Source: an uncultured Lachnospiraceae bacterium | Lineage (GTDB): Bacteria; Bacillota; Clostridia; Lachnospirales; Lachnospiraceae | NCBI GenBank assembly: GCA_945836355.1 | Contig: CAMALD010000043.1 | Coordinates: 1 to 8,375, forward strand | Reading direction: 5' to 3' | DNA length: 8,375 nt | In this document: piece after piece, positions 1-5,531 of the stretch | Layout of the letters: every line of letters starts with the position of its first letter | Position numbering within the stretch: the first letter of the stretch is position 1 | The notes under the pieces: generated by a model | What the model was told of the DNA's origin: nothing | Databases searched by the model: none | What the model saw: only the letters and a program-made list of their open reading frames with translations | Position numbers and translations under genes: made by a program

Positions 1-219
1 CTTGGTGAGATTACCGGCGCTATTATTTCCGTCAAAGAGGGCATGACCTGCACGGAGGAGGAGATTAACGAGTTCTGCAAGGGACTGCCGCGCTATAAGC
101 GCCCGAAGAAGGTTATCTTTGCCGATGTGCCGCGCAATGCGACAGGAAAGATTGAGAAGCCTGCGCTGCGCAAAAAATACGGTGCCGACCAGCTGGTGGC
201 ACAGCAGAATCAGGGCTGA
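1..219 (+). CDS. Acyl-CoA synthetase (AMP-binding, class I adenylate-forming enzyme), C-terminal fragment
   Basis: Frame 1 is open from the window edge to a TGA at 217-219 and encodes the last 72 residues of a larger protein; the 5' part lies outside the window. The fragment is the small mobile C-terminal subdomain (AMP-binding_C) of the acyl-CoA synthetase/ligase superfamily. These enzymes activate a carboxylic acid with ATP to an acyl-adenylate and then transfer it to CoA (or another thiol). The sequence shows the usual LPRYKRPKKVIF stretch, followed by VPRNATGKIEKPALRKKY. In that motif the Lys of NATGK (fragment residue 50) is the conserved A10 lysine needed for adenylation. The end is a normal family C-terminus, so the gene is intact at this side. 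Substrate cannot be inferred from this piece. Only one base separates its stop from the start of the next frame, so both could share a transcript. Confidence 0.9.
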   Translation, partial: LGEITGAIISVKEGMTCTEEEINEFCKGLPRYKRPKKVIFADVPRNATGKIEKPALRKKYGADQLVAQQNQG

Positions 220-220
220 T

Positions 221-913
221 ATGAGGAGTAACTCGCTGGGAGAAATCATTCGGTCGCTGAGAAAGCAGGCCGGTTTATCACAGGAGGAGCTTGCGGACGG
301 GATTTGTTCTCCTGTGTCGATATCACGCATTGAAAACGGGACGCAAATGCCGTCAGGTAACGTGCTGGATAAAACAATGGAAGCAATTCGCATGGGAGAG
401 GAATTGCTGGCAGCATTAAAAAAGCATAAAAGTGTATTGAGAGAATATCTGGTGATTAAGATTAATCTGGCGTTTAATCTCGCACAATTCATGGAGAAGG
501 AAAAGCGATACAAAGAAGCGCTAATTACCATCCGTAATAATGTCACACTTTACGGCGCTTTTTCAGAAAATGAAATCCGCGCTGCAATTCAATCCGCAGG
601 TCTGGAGGAAGTGATTCGTAAGCTCCCGGACGGCATTGAAACACAGGTGGAGGAGAACGGAGCGCGTTTTTCCGGAGGAGAAAAACAGCGGATTGCGATA
701 GCTCGCGCGATTTTGCACAAAAAGACAGTTTTTCTCGTGGATGAGGCAACCTCGGCGCTGGACAACAAAAACGCAAAGATAGTCGAAGAGAGTATTCTCG
801 CTATGGAGGATGTGACCTGTATTACTGTCACACACCATCTTAATCCGGAAAGCGAGAAAAGGTATGACGAAGTGTTAAAAATGGAAGATGGAACATTGGT
901 GAAAAAGGAATAA
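221..913 (+). CDS. Chimeric ORF: XRE helix-turn-helix + TPR-like piece + C-terminal half of an ABC exporter ATPase; probable deletion-fusion pseudogene
   Basis: I chose ATG 221 (230 aa) because it begins one base after the upstream stop and has AGGG five bases before it; a longer frame from 119 would overlap the acyl-CoA synthetase. Residues 1-48 are an XRE/HTH_3 domain (LRKQAGLSQEELADGI, then SISRIENG). Residues about 53-101 resemble the distal TPR/helical part of XRE-TPR regulators (REYLVIKINLAFNLAQF, KRYKEA). From about residue 103 the sequence is the C-terminal half of an ABC-exporter nucleotide-binding domain: TIRNNVTLYG, signature SGGEKQR 151-157, Walker B FLVDEA with D174/E175, D-loop SALD 178-181, and switch His in THHL. 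Walker A and the Q-loop are absent, so it cannot be a working ATPase alone. The middle of the regulator and the transporter membrane domain are also missing. The parts fit an XRE regulator that once sat beside an ABC exporter, collapsed by at least two in-frame deletions. A DNA-binding role for the N-terminus is possible but unproven. Confidence 0.8.
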   Translation: MRSNSLGEIIRSLRKQAGLSQEELADGICSPVSISRIENGTQMPSGNVLDKTMEAIRMGEELLAALKKHKSVLREYLVIKINLAFNLAQFMEKEKRYKEALITIRNNVTLYGAFSENEIRAAIQSAGLEEVIRKLPDGIETQVEENGARFSGGEKQRIAIARAILHKKTVFLVDEATSALDNKNAKIVEESILAMEDVTCITVTHHLNPESEKRYDEVLKMEDGTLVKKE

Positions 914-953
914 TATGAAAAGGCATGTCACATAACGGCATGCCTTTTCATAT
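913..953 (+). terminator. Strong hairpin terminator, probably bidirectional
   Basis: A perfect inverted repeat follows the stop of the chimeric ORF. ATATGAAAAGGCATG (913-927) pairs with CATGCCTTTTCATAT (939-953) across an 11-base loop. The GGCATG/CATGCC core is followed by TTTT at 945-948 on the + strand. The matching A-tract at 918-921 gives TTTT on the - strand, so it can serve the + strand ORF and the symporter gene that ends at 1006 on the - strand. A weaker 6-bp hairpin, CGGTAT 957-962 with ATACCG 980-985, lies between it and the symporter stop. Confidence 0.85.
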
Positions 954-1005
954 AAACGGTATTTGCGAAACGTCAACTGATACCGGAGGACGCGCAGCCG
1001 CTGCT

Positions 1006-2538
1006 TTACTTTCCGAGTGCGGTCTTCTGTGCCACGGTTGTGGTCTTATCGTAGCAGGCGAAAGCATTGTCGACAAGGCTCTTGTCCGGCTTTGGCGTAA
1101 AGAGGCTGACTACCGGTACAATCACGAGACCGGCGAGCATTGCGATGGCACCGCAGTTAATCGGGGAGCGCATGATTTCCGGAAGCACTTCCTTTGCAAA
1201 CATATCCACCAGCATCAGCCCGGAGCCGAAGAAGAAGGATACGTAGCAGGCTGCCTTGGTGGTCTTTTTCCAGTACAGGGAGTACAAAAACGGTGCAAGG
1301 AATGCGCCCGCCAGTGCACCCCAGGAAATACCCATGAGCTGTGCAATGAAGGTGATGGCGCTCTTGTACTGAACCAGCGCAATTACAGCGGAAATTGCGA
1401 TAAACACGACAACCAGAACGCGAATCATCAAAAGCTGCTTTTTCTCACTCATCTTTTTGACGAAATTGTCCTTCAGGAAATCGATGGTTAACGTGGAGCT
1501 TGATGCGATAACCAGCGAGGAAAGCGTGGACATGGAGGCCGACAGTACAAGGATTACGACAAGAGCAATCAGTGCCGGGCTCAAATTCTGCAGCATGGTC
1601 GGGATGATGGAGTCGTAACCGTTTGCCTTGACGTCAATCTGGTCGGAGAAAAGTCTTCCGAAGCCGCCGAGGAAGTAGCAGCCGCCCGCCACAACCAGTG
1701 CGAAGATGGTGGAAATGATGGTGCCCTTCTGGATAGCGCCCTCATCCTTAATCGCGTAGAACTTCTGTACCATCTGAGGTAATCCCCAGGTTCCGAGGGA
1801 TGTGAGGATGACAACAAACATCAGGTTCAGCGGGTCAGGGCCGAAGAACGATGCAAATACGCCCGGAGCGTCGGAAACGCTGGCGTCGGAGACCTTCGCG
1901 AGACCCTCGTAAGCTGCCATAAATCCGCCCTTGCTGTTTAAGATGGCGATGATAATCGTCACGATGCCGCCCAGCATGATGATACCCTGAATGAAGTCAT
2001 TGATTGCGGTTGCCATGTAGCCGCCCGCGATAACGTAGATGGCGGTCAGCACTGCCATCAGAATGATGCAGACGGAATAATCGATATTAAACGCCATTCC
2101 GAACAGTCTGGACAAGCCGTTGTACAGGGATGCGGTGTACGGGATAAGGAAAATGAAAATAATCACGGATGCGATAATTTTCAATGCCTTGCTGTTAAAA
2201 CGCTCACCGAAAAACTGCGGCATGGTCGCGGAGTTCAGATGCTGTGTCATGATACGGGTGCGTCTGCCGAGTACAACCCAGGCCAGCAGCGAACCGATAA
2301 CAGCATTGCCGATACCCGCCCAGGTAGCGGCGATACCGTATTTCCAACCGAACTGTCCGGCATAGCCGACAAACACAACGGCGGAAAAATATGAGGTACC
2401 ATATGCGAATGCGGTCAGCCAGGGACCGACGCTTCTGCCGCCGAGAACGAAGCCGTTCACATCGGTGGCATGCTTGCGGCAGTACAGGCCGATGGCGACC
2501 ATTACCGCAAAATACAGGATTAAAACTGCCAGTTTCAT
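1006..2538 (-). CDS. Sodium:solute symporter family protein (SSS, PutP-like)
   Basis: A 510-residue, highly hydrophobic membrane protein of the SSS/SLC5 family, which uses the Na+ gradient to import a small solute across the cytoplasmic membrane. The start is ATG 2538 (MKLAVLILYF), seven bases after GGAGG at 2546-2550; a TTG five codons earlier would lie over that site. Hydrophobic segments recur along the whole length, consistent with the family's 13 helices, and the length is usual. Family landmarks are FAYGTSYFSAVVFVG in helix 2 (44-58), LNSATMPQFFGERF (101-114), AGGYMATAINDFIQG (171-185) and SASMSTLSS (333-341). The last matches the PutP stretch MSTLS that contributes Ser/Thr ligands to the Na2 sodium site. 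The substrate cannot be assigned. PutP-like relatives carry proline, but the family also moves pantothenate, sugars and carboxylates. It is divergently arranged with metY, so a role in sulfur or amino-acid supply is possible, though only by position. Confidence 0.9.
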   Translation of the reverse strand: MKLAVLILYFAVMVAIGLYCRKHATDVNGFVLGGRSVGPWLTAFAYGTSYFSAVVFVGYAGQFGWKYGIAATWAGIGNAVIGSLLAWVVLGRRTRIMTQHLNSATMPQFFGERFNSKALKIIASVIIFIFLIPYTASLYNGLSRLFGMAFNIDYSVCIILMAVLTAIYVIAGGYMATAINDFIQGIIMLGGIVTIIIAILNSKGGFMAAYEGLAKVSDASVSDAPGVFASFFGPDPLNLMFVVILTSLGTWGLPQMVQKFYAIKDEGAIQKGTIISTIFALVVAGGCYFLGGFGRLFSDQIDVKANGYDSIIPTMLQNLSPALIALVVILVLSASMSTLSSLVIASSSTLTIDFLKDNFVKKMSEKKQLLMIRVLVVVFIAISAVIALVQYKSAITFIAQLMGISWGALAGAFLAPFLYSLYWKKTTKAACYVSFFFGSGLMLVDMFAKEVLPEIMRSPINCGAIAMLAGLVIVPVVSLFTPKPDKSLVDNAFACYDKTTTVAQKTALGK

Positions 2539-2615
2539 ACTAAATCCTCCCAATATTTGTTTTAAGTTCTTTAGCGCTTTGACGCTTTTAATCTTTAAAG
2601 CATAAAGACATTATT

Positions 2616-2644
2616 ACTTTAACATTTCAAAGGAGAAAAGTCAA
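2616..2644 (-). promoter_or_regulatory. Putative sigma-A promoter of the symporter gene
   Basis: On the - strand TTGACT (2644-2639) is separated by 17 bases from TAAAGT (2621-2616), which is preceded by TG one base away (extended -10). Transcription would start near 2609, giving a leader of about 70 bases before ATG 2538. The -35 is 5/6 and the -10 is 4/6 of consensus. Called by eye only. Confidence 0.5.
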
Positions 2645-2656
2645 TAGAAAAGGGCA

Positions 2657-2690
2657 TTTCCCGATTGGTTTCCCGATTGTTCCCCTATTG
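2657..2690. repeat. Three short direct repeats in the divergent control region
   Basis: TTTCCCGATTG occurs exactly at 2657-2667 and again at 2669-2679. A third copy, TTCCCCTATTG at 2680-2690, matches at 9 of 11 positions. Spacing is 12 and 11 bases, about one helical turn, so the copies face the same side of DNA. They sit immediately upstream of the predicted symporter -35 (2639-2644) and about 55 bases upstream of the metY -35. This placement suits an activator or regulator site for either gene. No known regulator motif is recognised. Confidence 0.55.
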
Positions 2691-2704
2691 CTATCGCTTC
2701 TGCT

Positions 2705-2725
2705 GTTATAAGTTTTATTTATAAC
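2705..2725. promoter_or_regulatory. Inverted repeat, possible operator upstream of metY
   Basis: GTTATAA (2705-2711) and TTATAAC (2719-2725) form a 7-bp inverted repeat with a 7-base spacer. It contains the T-N11-A pattern typical of LysR-type regulator sites and ends 20 bases before the predicted metY -35. LysR-type regulators commonly control methionine and cysteine genes in Firmicutes, but the sequence is AT-rich and the assignment is inference. As RNA it would be a weak hairpin without a terminator tract. Confidence 0.4.
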
Positions 2726-2745
2726 TGACGCTATTTTTTATGAAT

Positions 2746-2774
2746 TATACAAATGAATCAATCCGTGCTATATT
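2746..2774 (+). promoter_or_regulatory. Putative sigma-A promoter of metY
   Basis: TATACA (2746-2751) and TATATT (2769-2774) are 17 bases apart. TG at 2766-2767 makes an extended -10. The -35 matches TTGACA at 4 of 6 positions and the -10 matches TATAAT at 5 of 6. The start of transcription would be near 2781, leaving a leader of about 60 bases. That is too short for an S-box or other methionine riboswitch, so control is more likely by a protein binding upstream. Confidence 0.6.
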
Positions 2775-2826
2775 ATATCCATCGAATAAGTCAGGGACGT
2801 ATCAACCGGACCATATGAAATGAAGA

Positions 2827-2831
2827 GGAGG
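2827..2831 (+). promoter_or_regulatory. Ribosome binding site that sets the metY start
   Basis: GGAGG lies 2 bases before ATG 2834 and 8 bases before ATG 2840. The second spacing is normal and the first is too short, so translation should begin at 2840 (MSKKTLKERN) and not two codons earlier. Confidence 0.8.
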
Positions 2832-2839
2832 ATATGAAT

Positions 2840-4150
2840 ATGAGTAAGAAGACATTGAAAGAGAGAAATTTAGCATTTGAAACCAGACAGCTGCATGTAG
2901 GACAGGAGCAGGCGGACAGCGCCACGGACGCAAGAGCGGTACCGATTTATCTGACATCGTCCTATGTGTTTCACAACAGTGAGCATGCAGCCGACCGTTT
3001 TGGATTGAGGGATGCGGGCAATATTTACGGAAGACTGACCAATCCGACAGAGGATATCTTTGAGAGAAGAATCGCAGATTTGGAGGGTGGTGTTGCAGCA
3101 CTGGCAGTGAGCTCCGGAGCGGCGGCTCTTGCCTATGCGTTTCAGGCAGTGGCGCACGCAGGGGATCATATCGTGGCAGCCAAGAATATCTACGGCGGAA
3201 CCTACAATCTGTTGGCACATACGCTTCCGGACTACGGCATTGAGACTACCTTTGTGGACCCGTTTGATTATGATGGCATTGAGGCAGCCATCAAGGAAAA
3301 TACCAAGGCCATCGAGATTGAGACCCTGGGCAATCCGAACTCTGAGGTGGTGGATATCGAGAGAATCGCAAAGATTGCGCATGCGCATAAGATTCCGCTC
3401 CTTGTCGACAACACCTTTGCCACACCATATCTGGTGCGCCCGATTGAGTATGGCGCCGATATCGTTATCCACTCCGCGACCAAGTTCATCGGTGGACACG
3501 GAACAGCCATCGGAGGTGTCATCGTGGATTCCGGTAAGTTTGACTGGATTGCTTCGGGCAAGTTCCCGTGGCTTGTGGAGCCGAACGTATCCTATCACGG
3601 CGTAAGCTTTGCAAAGGACGCCGCACCGGCAGCCTTTGCCACCTATATCAGAGCGATCCTGCTTCGCGACACCGGCGCAACGCTCTCCCCGGTGCATGCC
3701 TTTGTTTTTCTGCAGGGGCTTGAGACACTCTCACTGCGCGTGGAGCGCCATGTGGAGAATGCCCTGAAGGTGGTGAAATACCTTGAGAGCCAGCCGCTGG
3801 TGGAAAAGGTAAACCATCCGTCCATCAGTAATAATCCGGAGCAACAGGCATTGTACAAGAAGTATTTTCCGAACGGAGGCGGTTCCATATTCACCTTTGA
3901 AATCAAGGGCGACGCAAAGAAGGCGCAGCAGTTCATTGATAACCTCGAGCTGTTTTCTCTGCTGGCGAATGTTGCGGATGTGAAATCCCTTGCAATCCAT
4001 CCGGCATCCACGACCCACTCGGAGTGCAATGAGGCAGAGCTTTTGGACCAAGGCATCAAGCCGAATACCATCCGGCTTTCCATCGGAACGGAGAAGGTGG
4101 ACGATATCATCGAGGATCTGGACGAGGCATTTAAGGCGATTCAGGAATAG
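2840..4150 (+). CDS. metY: O-acetylhomoserine sulfhydrylase (O-acetylhomoserine aminocarboxypropyltransferase / cysteine synthase)
   Basis: A 436-residue cytosolic PLP enzyme of the Cys/Met metabolism family (fold type I). MetY makes homocysteine from O-acetyl-L-homoserine and sulfide (or methionine with methanethiol), the direct sulfhydrylation route to methionine. Length and motifs fit MetY better than the roughly 380-residue MetB/MetC/methionine gamma-lyase enzymes. Visible motifs are VPIYLTSSYVF near the N-terminus, YGRLTNPT (Tyr and Arg contacting the cofactor phosphate of the partner subunit), SSGAAALAYA, LLVDNTFATPY with D190 contacting the PLP ring nitrogen, and HSATKFIGGHGT with K215 as the Schiff-base lysine. 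Near the C-terminus are HPASTTHS and NTIRLSIGTE, the substrate carboxylate-binding region. The protein ends KAIQE. Its last codons are repeated immediately downstream in a 38-bp tandem duplication. It is transcribed alone, divergent from the symporter and convergent with the decarboxylase-like gene. Confidence 0.95.
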   Translation: MSKKTLKERNLAFETRQLHVGQEQADSATDARAVPIYLTSSYVFHNSEHAADRFGLRDAGNIYGRLTNPTEDIFERRIADLEGGVAALAVSSGAAALAYAFQAVAHAGDHIVAAKNIYGGTYNLLAHTLPDYGIETTFVDPFDYDGIEAAIKENTKAIEIETLGNPNSEVVDIERIAKIAHAHKIPLLVDNTFATPYLVRPIEYGADIVIHSATKFIGGHGTAIGGVIVDSGKFDWIASGKFPWLVEPNVSYHGVSFAKDAAPAAFATYIRAILLRDTGATLSPVHAFVFLQGLETLSLRVERHVENALKVVKYLESQPLVEKVNHPSISNNPEQQALYKKYFPNGGGSIFTFEIKGDAKKAQQFIDNLELFSLLANVADVKSLAIHPASTTHSECNEAELLDQGIKPNTIRLSIGTEKVDDIIEDLDEAFKAIQE

Positions 4151-4206
4151 ACTTATTCTCGGACAACGTTAAAGCAATTCAGGAATAGTCTGATTCCCGG
4201 ACGACG
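4131..4206. repeat. 38-bp imperfect tandem duplication at the metY / decarboxylase 3' junction
   Basis: Copy 1 (4131-4168) and copy 2 (4169-4206) align without gaps at 32 of 38 positions. Copy 1 contains the end of metY (AAG GCG ATT CAG GAA TAG). Copy 2 contains the same codons with two synonymous differences, plus, on the - strand, the last eight codons (VVRESDYS) and TGA of the decarboxylase-like gene. In copy 1 the equivalent - strand frame has a TAA. Each copy therefore serves one of the two convergent genes. Each contains a weak hairpin (GAATA/TATTC at 4145-4158; GGAAT/ATTCC at 4182-4197) but no T-tract. Confidence 0.85.
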
Positions 4207-5531
4207 GTGCAGAATTCCATGTTGTAATAGTGAAAGAGCCGGATGGCGTCATCGTCGATAAGCTCCCCGCACATCACAATCGGCACTGCAGGCGGACAGC
4301 CCACATTGGGCAGGGCGAGAATGCGCCCCGCACATTTGCTGACAGGGAGCTCCTCGGAGGGCTGAAAATATGCCTCGCGGATGGAAATAGCCTGTTTTGG
4401 GGCAGAAAAGGAAAAGGTCGGAGGCACTCTTTTTTCCTTCTTTGGAAGGGAAAGGAGTGCTTTTTTTAGTGCCTCCAAATCGGCAGTGTCGTTTTGCGGT
4501 GTCAGCATGAAGACGAGGAAATCCCTGTCGTGAAATTCGCAGACAATGCCCTGACTTCGCAGGATATCTGCTGCTTCGTCCCCTGTGTAGCCGTATCCGG
4601 CCATCGACAGCGTAAGCTTCAGCGGCTCCTGCCCGCACAGGGTAAAGCCGTGGGAGGAGAGCTCGCTTTTCAGGGAGTAGATATCCGGAAGCATAGCGGA
4701 AAGGCGGTCAGGCAGCGTCTCCATATATGGGTTGGCAAGGTCCAAGGACTGCAGAATCAGATAGGATGGACTGGTGGAGCCGAACAGGGAAAGTGCATTT
4801 TTGACGGCCTGTGCGCCAAGCCCCGCAAACCTGCCGCCGACATGCAGATAGGCGCCTCCGGTCAGTACCGGCAGAGTTTTGTGCGCAGAATCGCAGCACA
4901 TATCCGCACCGAGGTCCATCGGGTGAAGGGATTCCGGCAAAAAGCGAAGGTAAGCGCCGTGCGCATTGTCGATGAGCAGAGGGACATCGTAGCGGTGGCA
5001 GACCTCCGCAATCGCGCGGATGTCAGCGATTTTTCCGAGGTAGTCCGGCGAAGTGATGTATACTGCCGATGGCAATATGGCGCTGCTTTGCAAGCCCTGC
5101 TCTACCATGGCCGGTGTGAGCGTGATGGAGTGGTAGCTGTCCTGCGCGCCCGGATAAATCCAGTGCACATCAAAATCCAGAAGTGCGGCGGCAGTGATAA
5201 AGGTTTTGTGCGCATTTCGCGCGGCGAGAACGACTGGGCGGATACTTGCGCTGCACTTTGCACCAAGCGCGAGGCAGAGCATGGCACGAATGCACAGCGA
5301 AGAGCCCTCTGTGGAGTAATAGGTGCGACATCCAAAGAGAGCTGAGGCGTTGTTTTCGCTTGCTTTGATTATGCCGTCGGGAGCATAAAGGTTGTCCGCA
5401 CCGTCGATTTCGGTGATATCCCGGTCTTCGGGACCAAGAACCGGCACCCCTTTATGTCCCGGCATGTGCAGCCGGATATTCCTGCTTTCCGAATATGTTT
5501 TCACAAAATCACAGATTGGCGTATCCATCAT
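4179..5531 (-). CDS. Orn/Lys/Arg decarboxylase-fold PLP protein (aminotransferase class I/II-like)
   Basis: A 450-residue protein of the bacterial Orn/Lys/Arg decarboxylase family, close in size to the SpeA/YaaO-type enzymes of Firmicutes (about 480-490 aa). Members decarboxylate basic amino acids to polyamines or diamines in the cytosol with PLP. Visible features are LHMPGHKG (21-28), the DITEIDGADNLYAPDG block (38-53), a glycine/serine loop STEGSS (73-78) that normally holds the PLP phosphate, DNAHGAY (188-194) with D188 and H191, and SAHK 215-218, where K218 is the Schiff-base lysine. The C-terminal domain (ALPNVGCPPAVPIVMCGE) is present. Two positions differ from typical family members as I recall them: DNAHGAY where DEAHGAH is usual, and STEGSS where a VNGTT-like loop is usual. 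The substrate is thus uncertain. The ATG overlaps the stop of scfB by 4 bases (ATGA), with GGGG seven bases upstream, so it is translationally coupled to the maturase. A second ATG follows directly and could also be used. Confidence 0.87.
   Translation of the reverse strand: MMDTPICDFVKTYSESRNIRLHMPGHKGVPVLGPEDRDITEIDGADNLYAPDGIIKASENNASALFGCRTYYSTEGSSLCIRAMLCLALGAKCSASIRPVVLAARNAHKTFITAAALLDFDVHWIYPGAQDSYHSITLTPAMVEQGLQSSAILPSAVYITSPDYLGKIADIRAIAEVCHRYDVPLLIDNAHGAYLRFLPESLHPMDLGADMCCDSAHKTLPVLTGGAYLHVGGRFAGLGAQAVKNALSLFGSTSPSYLILQSLDLANPYMETLPDRLSAMLPDIYSLKSELSSHGFTLCGQEPLKLTLSMAGYGYTGDEAADILRSQGIVCEFHDRDFLVFMLTPQNDTADLEALKKALLSLPKKEKRVPPTFSFSAPKQAISIREAYFQPSEELPVSKCAGRILALPNVGCPPAVPIVMCGELIDDDAIRLFHYYNMEFCTVVRESDYS

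Noticed and set aside
119..220. Upstream extension of the XRE/ABC chimera to ATG 119
   Set aside because: It would overlap the acyl-CoA synthetase coding sequence in another frame and lies outside the XRE domain. ATG 221 directly follows the upstream stop with an AGGG site.
994..1004. GCAGC-C-GCTGC palindrome at the symporter 3' end
   Set aside because: The single-base centre cannot form a stable full hairpin loop and it lies partly before the stop codon; chance palindrome in GC-rich DNA.
925..1491. 188-codon + strand open frame opposite the symporter 3' end
   Set aside because: It begins inside the terminator hairpin and runs antisense to conserved transporter sequence.
2781..2839. Possible methionine riboswitch (S-box or similar) before metY
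   Set aside because: The predicted leader is only about 60 bases with no stable hairpin plus T-tract, too short for known SAM riboswitches.
2870..3697. 275-codon - strand open frame opposite metY
   Set aside because: metY on the + strand is unambiguous over its full length; the antisense product has no recognisable motif.
4494..5345. 283-codon + strand open frame opposite the decarboxylase-like gene
   Set aside because: Antisense shadow. The - strand frame carries coherent PLP-enzyme motifs while this one has no family resemblance and no convincing ribosome site.
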